Assembly (NCBI GenBank): GCA_036376535.1
Contig: DASVAC010000152.1
Coordinates: 57,613 to 121,612, forward strand
Length of the DNA stretch: 64,000 bases
Direction of reading: 5' to 3'
From: JADGGM01 sp036376535
Lineage (GTDB): Bacteria > Gemmatimonadota > Gemmatimonadetes > Gemmatimonadales > Gemmatimonadaceae
How positions within the stretch are numbered: the first letter of the stretch is position 1; each line of letters starts with the position of its first letter. Below the pieces are notes generated by a model, which was not told where the DNA came from, searched no databases, and saw only the letters and a program-made list of their open reading frames with translations. A program made the position numbers and the translations under genes. This document shows positions 16,986 through 23,455 of this stretch, piece after piece.

Positions 16986-17367
16986 CGAGTTTCACGCCGG
17001 GCTCGAGGCGGAGCTGGCGGCGCAGCTCAGACGCGCGGCGGGCGAACCGCCGTACGACGAGGTGGACTGGGAGGCGCTGGCGCGGCGCATCCACGTTGCT
17101 GCGTTAGGCAGGCGCGCCGTCGCGGCGCACCGGCGCTGGTGGGATCACGCGGCGCGGTGGACGCGCGCGGCGATTCCGCTCGCGGTGGCCGCGGCAATTG
17201 CCGCGGTCGCACTGATCGTGCACGATCGCTCATCGGCCGTGTCGGTCGAACCGGGCGGTACGCTGATCGAGGCGGTGACCGGCGCGGCGTCGGATCAGGA
17301 CGTCGCGGCGTCGATGGCCGGCCAGCCCACGCCGGCGTCGTTCGCCGCCGAGGTGCTCGCGCAATGA
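16978..17367 (+). CDS. putative anti-sigma factor, single-pass membrane protein
   Basis: 129 residues. A soluble N-terminal part (EVDWEALARRIHVAALGRR) is followed by one membrane helix (AAIPLAVAAAIAAVALIV, about residues 65-82) and a short periplasmic tail. The ATG overlaps the sigma-gene stop and its own stop overlaps the next start (ATGA), so the three are translationally coupled. Size, topology and position fit an anti-sigma factor; there is no clear zinc-binding HxxxCxxC motif, so function rests on context. Confidence 0.7.
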   Translation: MSDEFHAGLEAELAAQLRRAAGEPPYDEVDWEALARRIHVAALGRRAVAAHRRWWDHAARWTRAAIPLAVAAAIAAVALIVHDRSSAVSVEPGGTLIEAVTGAASDQDVAASMAGQPTPASFAAEVLAQ

Positions 17368-17825
17368 CGGGTCCGAGCGGGGAGCGGGCCGGCGGCGCGT
17401 TCTCGCCGCGGGCGATGGCGGCGGTGGTCGTCTGCGTGACGTTGATCGCCGGGATTCTGGTGGGGATCGGACTCGACCGGGCGTTCTTCCGGCCGCCGCG
17501 GGGCCCGCGATTCGGGGCGTTCGCACTGCGCAATGGGCCTAACGCAGACAGCGCGCGGATGCGCATGCGCGCGGAATTCGCGCGGCAGCTCCAACTGACG
17601 CCGGATCAGCAGGCGCGCATCGACACGATCATGCAGCGGCGGACCGCGGTGCTCGACTCCATCCGCAAGGAGAACATGCCGCAGATCCGCGCGCTCATTG
17701 GCGCGACGCAAGCGCAGATCGACAGCGTGCTGACGCCAGACCAGCGCGACAAGTTCCGGTCGCTACGGCAGCAATACCGGCGCGTGCGCCGGTTCCGGCC
17801 CGACAGCGGCGTGCTCAAACCCTAG
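17364..17825 (+). CDS. membrane-anchored CpxP/LTxxQ-type protein
   Basis: 153 residues: an N-terminal membrane helix (AVVVCVTLIAGILVGIGLD) followed by a charged helical periplasmic domain with two repeats of the LTxxQ type, LTPDQQARI and LTPDQRDKF. This resembles CpxP/ZraP-like sensors of envelope damage or metals. The ATG overlaps the anti-sigma stop. It could be a periplasmic modulator of the sigma/anti-sigma pair (inference). It is the last gene of the operon; palindromic repeats follow. Confidence 0.75.
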   Translation: MTGPSGERAGGAFSPRAMAAVVVCVTLIAGILVGIGLDRAFFRPPRGPRFGAFALRNGPNADSARMRMRAEFARQLQLTPDQQARIDTIMQRRTAVLDSIRKENMPQIRALIGATQAQIDSVLTPDQRDKFRSLRQQYRRVRRFRPDSGVLKP

Positions 17826-18089
17826 AGCTCTCGCGAATCCGCCTCCGGCGACGATGAAAGTCTCACGACTGTGATCGCGGACGAGGCCGGACACGGACAA
17901 GACAGGACTTTTGTTGTTTTCGAACGCTGGCATCCCGACCAGTTACAAATCACTTCGCTGTGTCCGGCTTTGTCCTGGTGTGTCCGCTATCAACTCGTGG
18001 ATGCTTGCCAGACATGCGGAGGCGGACACGTGAGCATGACCGAGCTCTCGCGAATCCGCCTCCGGCGACGATGAAAGTCTCACGACTGT
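17825..18089. repeat. 48-bp perfect direct repeat (two copies)
   Basis: An identical 48-base unit starting GAGCTCTCGCGAATCCGCC is at 17825-17872 and again at 18042-18089. Each copy is followed by a GCGGACGA-GCCGGACAC block, so the repeat marks the edge of a duplicated, diverging module. The first copy starts right at the stop of the CpxP-like gene. No coding potential is evident. Confidence 0.85.
17877..17988. repeat. CGGACA-family palindromic intergenic element, copy 1
   Basis: The left end (GCGGACGAGGCCGGACACGG) and right end (TGTCCGGC...TGTCCTGGTGTGTCCGC) are imperfect inverted copies around an A/T-richer centre. The same modules (GCGGACAAGGCCGGACA and TGTCCGC ends, and a central CTTGTTGTTTT-like string) recur at 30735-31146 and 33158-33245, and in part after 18090. 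No protein is encoded; it looks like a small non-autonomous or REP-like element. Confidence 0.65.
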
Positions 18090-18252
18090 AAGCGCGGACG
18101 ACGCCGGACACCGATGGACACAACAGGAGTGCTTTGATGCTTTCGAGGTCGGCCGCGATTTCAAAATCGGTTCGCTCACCGACACAATTCCCCGAAGAAC
18201 CTTTTCTAGAAATGCCCAATCGAAAAGACGCTCTCGCCGCCGCAGTCGAGCG

Positions 18253-18396
18253 ATCCGCTCTTTTCATTGTTTTCTGCTTTTTCCGTTTCACCATGAGCGT
18301 AGAAGTCTTCCAGGTGCCGGCATGGGATCACCCGGTTGGAAAGCTTCTTCGCTCATGGTGAAACGGAAAAAGCAGAAAACAATGAAAAGAGCGGAT
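18253..18396. repeat. perfect 47-bp inverted repeat with 50-bp spacer
   Basis: Arms at 18253-18299 and 18350-18396 are exact reverse complements (left arm begins ATCCGCTCTTTTCATTG). The spacer itself has near-complementary ends (AGAAGTCTTCCA / TGGAAAGCTTCT), so one strand could fold into a hairpin of about 140 nt. It lies between convergent genes. The outer flank GCAGTCGAGCGATCCGCTC resembles the inner end of the arms in the elements at 41861-42147 and 59705-59996. The rest of the 17826-18467 gap holds no gene I can see. Confidence 0.85.
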
Positions 18397-18467
18397 ACAG
18401 CCGATGGGGTGCGGACGGGACCGGAGACGTCGCGCGGGCACTCTCTCCGGCTGAAGCTTGTTGTCTG

Positions 18468-20642
18468 CTAGCGAGAGCTGGCGCCCGACGCAGCGGCGAG
18501 CTTGATGCCGGCCGGCGCCATGGGTAGCGCGCGCAATCGGACTCCCGTCGCCTCGAAGATCGCCGCCGCTACGGCGGGCGCGAGCGCCATGATCGGCGCT
18601 TCGCCCGCGCCCATGGATGGCTCGTCGGGCCGGTCCACCAACACGACGTCGATCGCGGGCACATCGCTGAAACGCGGCACTCGGTAATCCGCCAGGTGCG
18701 GGTTGCGGATGACACCATGGTCGAACTCGATGGCCTCGAACAGCGCACCGCCAATGCCCTGCACCAGCGCACCGGAAACCTGGTTCCGCAAACCATCCGG
18801 GTTGACGATGGCGCCGCAGTCAAACGCCGTCACCGCGCGCACGATGTGCACGTCGCCTGAGCCGTGGTCCACCGAGACTTCGGCGCACGTGGCCACGTAG
18901 CCGCCCTTCTCGAAGCCGCACGCCACGCCCACACCGTGGCCGGTCTGATGGTTCGTGCCCGGCCATCCAAATTTGTCGGCGGCTTTCTGCACCACATCGC
19001 GCAGACGCGGATCGTCGATGTTCTTGAGCCGGAATGCGACGGGGTCCATATCCACCATGTGCGCGAGCTCGCTCACGTGCGACTCGCGCGCGAAGTGATT
19101 CGCTGTGGCCGCGAGCGCGCGATACGAGCCCTGCCGCAGCGGCGACGTCGACGGGTGGAACGTGACCCGTTGGTTCGCGATGGCGTACCACGGCCGGATC
19201 GCGGCGGGGCCGGAGTTGTAGTTGTCGAAGGTCCACGCGGTGATGATGCCGTTCGCATCGACACCCGCGTCGACGTCGATGACGCCGGCGGGGCGGAAGT
19301 ACGCCCAACGGAACTCTTCTTCTCGGGTCCACACGAGCTTGACGGGGCGGCCGATTTTCTGTGCGAGCCGCGCGGCCTCGACCGCCGCCTCGCCGGTGTG
19401 CTTGCCGCCGTATCCCGATCCCGTGTCGGGCACGATCACGCGGACGAGATCGTTAGGCATCCCGACGGCCTGCGCGACCTGGTCGCGAACCGCAAACGGC
19501 CGCTGCGTGCCGGTCCACACGGTTAGGCGGTCGCCGCTGGCCTCGTGCGTGACCTGCGCGAGCGCGGCGCGGGGCTCGAGCGGGACGTGCGCGATGTACG
19601 CGACCGTGTAGGACTGCGTGAGGCGGTGTGGCGCGGCCCTGAGTGCGGCGGTCACGTCGCCGCGCTCGAAGGGTTCCGTGGACCCGCCTTCGTGTCCAGG
19701 GCCCGCTTCCGGCGCGGGCGTGTGCCGGAGGTAGTCGTAGATGTCGCGCGACGACGGCGCCGCGCCCGTCGCGGGCGTCCACGTCGCACGCAGCGCGCCT
19801 AACGCTTTGGCGGCGGCCGGCGCCGACGGCGCGGTGACGCCCACGAAATCGCCATCGCGCGTGACCACCACGCCGGGGATCGCCTGCGCCGCGCTCGCAT
19901 CGAGCGAGGCCAGCGTGGCCCCGATCGACGGCGCACGGAGCATCTTCGCGTACTGCATGTCCGGCACGCGCATGTCGGACGTGTACTCATGCCGTCCCGT
20001 GACGAGATCGCTCGCGCCGACGCGCGGCGCCGACGTGCCGGCCACGGTCCAGTGCGCCTTCGGGGTCAGCACGACGTCGTCGGTCACGGTGGCCGTGATG
20101 GTGCGGCCGGCCGTGAGCTCACCGTAGCGCAGCGACCGGTGCGTATGCGGATCGGTGACGCGTCCGTCGGCTGCCGTTAGGCCGCCCGGATCGACGTGCC
20201 AGTGCTCGGCGGCCAGCGCCACGAGCCGCTGGCGCGCGGTCGCGCCAACCTTGCGGAGCTGCGTGCCCATCTGCGGCGTCGAGCGGCTGCCGAACGTGCC
20301 CATGTCGAACGGCGTGCGCATCGTATCGCCCATGACGAGACGCACGGATGACAAGGGGACGCGCAGCTCTTCCGCGAGTTCCTGCGCCAGCGACGTGCGG
20401 ATGCCCTGACCGAACTCGACCTTGCCGGTGAACACGGTCACGGCGCCGTTCTGATCGATGTGGAGCCACGCGTTCACGTCTTCCGGGATCTGCGGCGCGC
20501 CCGGCGCCGCTTCGGTTAGGCGGGCCCCGAGCGCGGGCGCCGCGAGCGCGTCGCGCGTCACGAGCACCACCAGCAGTCCCCCACCCAGCATCTTCAGAAA
20601 CTCCCGGCGCGATGCGCCGTCGGATCGGTCGCGCGTGATCAT
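18468..20642 (-). CDS. xanthine dehydrogenase family molybdopterin-binding subunit
   Basis: 724 residues with a Tat signal (SRREFLKMLGGGLLVVL), so it is exported folded. Resembles the beta subunit of isoquinoline 1-oxidoreductase/periplasmic aldehyde oxidases: FTGKVEFGQGIRTSLAQELAEEL, DTGSGYGGKHTGEAAVEAARLA and near the C-terminus ALVQGIGGALFEA and MGAGEAPIMALAPAVAAAI, where the Glu of GxGE is the usual active-site base. It binds the molybdenum cofactor and hydroxylates an aldehyde or N-heterocycle. The ATG overlaps the stop of the 2Fe-2S subunit gene. The specific substrate is unknown. Confidence 0.9.
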   Translation of the reverse strand: MITRDRSDGASRREFLKMLGGGLLVVLVTRDALAAPALGARLTEAAPGAPQIPEDVNAWLHIDQNGAVTVFTGKVEFGQGIRTSLAQELAEELRVPLSSVRLVMGDTMRTPFDMGTFGSRSTPQMGTQLRKVGATARQRLVALAAEHWHVDPGGLTAADGRVTDPHTHRSLRYGELTAGRTITATVTDDVVLTPKAHWTVAGTSAPRVGASDLVTGRHEYTSDMRVPDMQYAKMLRAPSIGATLASLDASAAQAIPGVVVTRDGDFVGVTAPSAPAAAKALGALRATWTPATGAAPSSRDIYDYLRHTPAPEAGPGHEGGSTEPFERGDVTAALRAAPHRLTQSYTVAYIAHVPLEPRAALAQVTHEASGDRLTVWTGTQRPFAVRDQVAQAVGMPNDLVRVIVPDTGSGYGGKHTGEAAVEAARLAQKIGRPVKLVWTREEEFRWAYFRPAGVIDVDAGVDANGIITAWTFDNYNSGPAAIRPWYAIANQRVTFHPSTSPLRQGSYRALAATANHFARESHVSELAHMVDMDPVAFRLKNIDDPRLRDVVQKAADKFGWPGTNHQTGHGVGVACGFEKGGYVATCAEVSVDHGSGDVHIVRAVTAFDCGAIVNPDGLRNQVSGALVQGIGGALFEAIEFDHGVIRNPHLADYRVPRFSDVPAIDVVLVDRPDEPSMGAGEAPIMALAPAVAAAIFEATGVRLRALPMAPAGIKLAAASGASSR

Positions 20643-21115
20643 GGCCGTGCCTCCCCGCCGCCCGCCGCGGCCGCACGCCTAACGGCCGCGACGATGCGGG
20701 GATACGTGCCGCAGCGGCAGACGTTCGTCTCGAGACCGCGCGCCACGTCCTCCGCGCTCGGCTGCGGATTCGCGCGCAGCAGCGCCACCGTCGCCATGAT
20801 CATCCCCGGCGTGCAGTACGCGCACTGGAACGCTTGCTCGTCGAGGAACGCTTGTTGGACCGGATGCAGATGGCCGTCGCGCTCGAGGCCTTCAATGGTG
20901 GTGACCTTCGCGCCGGCCGCCGACTGCGCGGGAATCGTACACGAGGCCACGGCGTGGGAGCCTACGAGGACCGTGCACGCGCCACATCGGCCCTCACCAC
21001 ACCCGTATTTTGCCCCCGTAAGGCCGAGCTCGTCGCGCAACACCTCGAGCAGCGTCTGCGATGGATCGACGTCCACCGAATGGCGAGTGCCGTTCACTTC
21101 GATGTCGATGCGCAT
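20639..21115 (-). CDS. (2Fe-2S)-binding subunit of the molybdenum hydroxylase
   Basis: 158 residues. An N-terminal plant-type ferredoxin cluster, CGEGRCGACTVLV with a later Cys in VASCTIP, and a C-terminal second cluster, QCAYCTPGMI and NVCRCGTY, are the classic two 2Fe-2S centres of small subunits in xanthine-dehydrogenase-type enzymes. It passes electrons from the molybdenum subunit next door, with which it overlaps (ATGA). It lacks its own signal and probably travels with the Tat-bearing partner. The C-terminus is an Ala/Gly tail. Confidence 0.94.
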   Translation of the reverse strand: MRIDIEVNGTRHSVDVDPSQTLLEVLRDELGLTGAKYGCGEGRCGACTVLVGSHAVASCTIPAQSAAGAKVTTIEGLERDGHLHPVQQAFLDEQAFQCAYCTPGMIMATVALLRANPQPSAEDVARGLETNVCRCGTYPRIVAAVRRAAAAGGGEARP

Positions 21116-21200
21116 GCGTCATCTCGTCCTGTGGTGCGCTATCGCAAGCATATCGCGTGCGCCGCAGGAGCGCCAACGCCGGGCAGCCAGGCCCTGCCGT

Positions 21201-21929
21201 TTAGGCGCGGTCTGCGCGCACGAGAACGCGCTCGGCGAGCGCGGGACCGATGAGCTTGCGCCGCCGATTGACCTCGATGGTGATCGGGCCTCCGTAAGGC
21301 GCGCGCTCGACGACGCGCACCGTGCAACCCGGCGTCAGCGCGAGGTCGGCGAGATAGCGCAGGAGCATTGGATCTTCGTCCGCCACACGCATCACCGTGG
21401 CTGCCGTGCCGGCGCCGAGGTCGGCGAGCGCACGATAGCGCGCTTCTTCGACCGCACCCTCGCGGCTTGGAATCGGCGCGCCATGCGGGTCGACGGTGGG
21501 TTCGCCGATGGCGAGCGCCATGCGGTCGATGAGCGCGTCGGTCGCCGCGTGCTCGAGCCGCTCCGCTTCGACGTGGACTTCGTCCCAGCCGTAGCCGAGG
21601 GCGTGGACGAGGTACGCCTCGATGACGCGGTGGCGCCGCAGGGTGCGCAGCGCGCTGCGCCGTCCCTGTGCCGTTAGGCGGACGCCGCGATACCGCTCGT
21701 GCGTGAGCAGCCCCTGCTCGGCGAGGCGGCGGACCATGCCGGTCACCGACGCGGGCGTTAGGCCGAGCTGCACCGCGAGGTCGGTGGTGGCGGCGGGCTC
21801 TCCGGCACGCTCCAGCTCGTAGATCGCCTTGAGGTAGTCCTCGACCGGCGCCGTCAGATCGGGCAGCGGCACGGCGACGCCCTGCGGCGATCCGGTGCCG
21901 GACTTCCGGCCTTTCGCGCGCGCCGCCAT
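21201..21929 (-). CDS. mntR: DtxR/MntR-family metal-dependent repressor
   Basis: 242 residues from the ATG at 21929, which shares one base with the mntH stop (TGATG). The N-terminal winged helix (VEDYLKAIYELERAGEPAAT, then LTPASVTGMVRRLAEQGLL), the dimerisation domain with metal-ligand residues (HRVIEAYLVHALGYGW, HVEAERLEHAAT) and a C-terminal SH3/FeoA-like domain are all seen. Coupling to an NRAMP transporter points to Mn2+ (or Fe2+) sensing and repression of mntH (inference). The frame runs open upstream through mntH, but that part is a shadow. Confidence 0.9.
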   Translation of the reverse strand: MAARAKGRKSGTGSPQGVAVPLPDLTAPVEDYLKAIYELERAGEPAATTDLAVQLGLTPASVTGMVRRLAEQGLLTHERYRGVRLTAQGRRSALRTLRRHRVIEAYLVHALGYGWDEVHVEAERLEHAATDALIDRMALAIGEPTVDPHGAPIPSREGAVEEARYRALADLGAGTAATVMRVADEDPMLLRYLADLALTPGCTVRVVERAPYGGPITIEVNRRRKLIGPALAERVLVRADRA

Positions 21930-23359
21930 CAACCGCGCACCACTTGCGTGAGCAGCCACACGTTGAGGGCCGCGATGACGAACGCGACCGTGTACGCGAC
22001 GCGCTTGAGCCAGGGCGGATTCACGTACTCTCCCATCTTCGCCTTGTTCGAGGTGAAGATCACGAGCGGGAACACCGCGAACGACAACTGCATGCTCAGC
22101 ACCACCTGGCTCAGGATGAGCAGCTTGGCCGTCCCGCTCTCGCCAAAATACGCCGCCGTGATCACCGCCGGCACGATCGCGATGCCGCGCGTGATCAGCC
22201 GGCGAAGCCACGGCCGCATGCGAATGTCCAGGAAGCCTTCCATGGTAATCTGACCGGCCAGCGTGCCGGTGAGCGTCGAGTTCTGACCGGACGCCAGGAG
22301 GGCGAGCGCGAACACCGTGCTGGCGCCGCCGACGCCTAACAACGGAGTCAGCAGCTTGTACGCATCCTGGATTTCGGCGACCTCGGTATGGCCGGACCTG
22401 TAGAACGTCGCCGCCGCGACCACGAGAATGGCGGCGTTGATGAACAGCGCACCCATGAGCGCGGCGGTCGAGTCGAGGATCGCGTAGCGGATCGCCTCGC
22501 GCTTGCCGCGCGAGGTTTCGTCGTACCGGCGCGTCTGCACTATAGATGAGTGCAGGTAGAGGTTGTGCGGCATGACCGTCGCGCCGAGGATTCCGATGGC
22601 GAGGTACAACATCGCCGGATTGCGGACGATTTGGATCGACGGCAGCAGGCCGCGTGCGGCCGCGGGAAGGTCCGGCCGCGACACGACGATCTCGAAAATG
22701 AAGCAGACGCCAATGGTGCCGATGAGCGCGATGACGAGCGCCTCGAGCGTGCGATAGCCGCGGTGTTGGAGCACGAGGATGATGAGGACATCGAGTCCCG
22801 TGAGGAGCACGCCGACGACGATCGGGATGTTGAACAGCAAGTTGAGCGCGATCGCCGAACCGATGACCTCCGCCAGGTCGCAGGCGGCAATGGCGACCTC
22901 GCAGAGCAGCCAGTGCAGGATGACGGTGGGCCGCGAGTAGCTGTCGCGCACGGCTTGCGCCAGGTCGCGGCCGGTGGCGATGCCTAACTTTGCCGCCAGC
23001 GCTTGCAGCAGAATCGCCAGAAGGTTCGAGATGACGATGACGCTGAGCAGCGTGTAGCCGAACGACGAGCCCCCGGCGAGGCTGGTGGCCCAGTTCCCGG
23101 GGTCCATGTAGCCGACGGCGACGAGAAATCCGGGTCCGGCGAACGCGAGCGCCTTGCGCCAGCGGCTGAGCCCCGGGATCGCAACGGTGCGATACGCCTC
23201 GGCCAGACTCGGCGTGACGCGCGCGCGGCGCCACCCCGGATGTGCCGGCTGCGACGCGGGCGTTTCGTGTGCGCTGTGCTCGCGCTCGGTCAGGCGAGTC
23301 GCCACGAGGGGTGGACCGGCGTCCAGGTGGCGAAGCGGATTTCTCGCATGGCTAACCAA
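21929..23359 (-). CDS. mntH: NRAMP-family Mn2+/Fe2+ transporter MntH
   Basis: Up to 476 residues, longer than the roughly 410 usual; the excess is N-terminal. The start is uncertain: TTG at 23359, or GTG at 23305 (458 residues). Family marks are plain: DPGNW in helix 1 and MPHNLYLHS in helix 6, the two unwound metal-binding segments, with some 11 hydrophobic helices. It imports divalent metal with protons across the inner membrane. The stop overlaps the start of the DtxR-type repressor gene, so the two form an operon. An A/T-rich palindrome at 23352-23367 may be the operator. Confidence 0.93.
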   Translation of the reverse strand: MVSHARNPLRHLDAGPPLVATRLTEREHSAHETPASQPAHPGWRRARVTPSLAEAYRTVAIPGLSRWRKALAFAGPGFLVAVGYMDPGNWATSLAGGSSFGYTLLSVIVISNLLAILLQALAAKLGIATGRDLAQAVRDSYSRPTVILHWLLCEVAIAACDLAEVIGSAIALNLLFNIPIVVGVLLTGLDVLIILVLQHRGYRTLEALVIALIGTIGVCFIFEIVVSRPDLPAAARGLLPSIQIVRNPAMLYLAIGILGATVMPHNLYLHSSIVQTRRYDETSRGKREAIRYAILDSTAALMGALFINAAILVVAAATFYRSGHTEVAEIQDAYKLLTPLLGVGGASTVFALALLASGQNSTLTGTLAGQITMEGFLDIRMRPWLRRLITRGIAIVPAVITAAYFGESGTAKLLILSQVVLSMQLSFAVFPLVIFTSNKAKMGEYVNPPWLKRVAYTVAFVIAALNVWLLTQVVRG

Positions 23360-23367
23360 TAATTTAG
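23352..23367 (-). promoter_or_regulatory. possible MntR operator at the mntH start
   Basis: CTAAATTATTGGTTAG (minus strand) has CTAA/TTAG inverted ends in one of the few A/T-rich patches of this region, directly upstream of or overlapping the TTG start of mntH. DtxR/MntR operators often have TTAG..CTAA-like halves. The match is weak, and an operator here would favour the downstream GTG start at 23305. Confidence 0.3.
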
Positions 23368-23455
23368 TGCGTCCAAAAACGCAATTGGCCGACGTGAAAA
23401 ATCGCGCGCCGCCCGGGATCGGACGGCGCGCGACGACGCGAAACCGCGAGCCGCG

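Noticed and set aside
17826..18467. CRISPR array
   Set aside because: Only two copies of a 48-bp unit with a 169-bp gap and no regular spacers.
21930..23234. Long frame that fuses upstream sequence to the DtxR-type repressor
   Set aside because: The upstream part is a shadow of mntH; the repressor starts at 21929.
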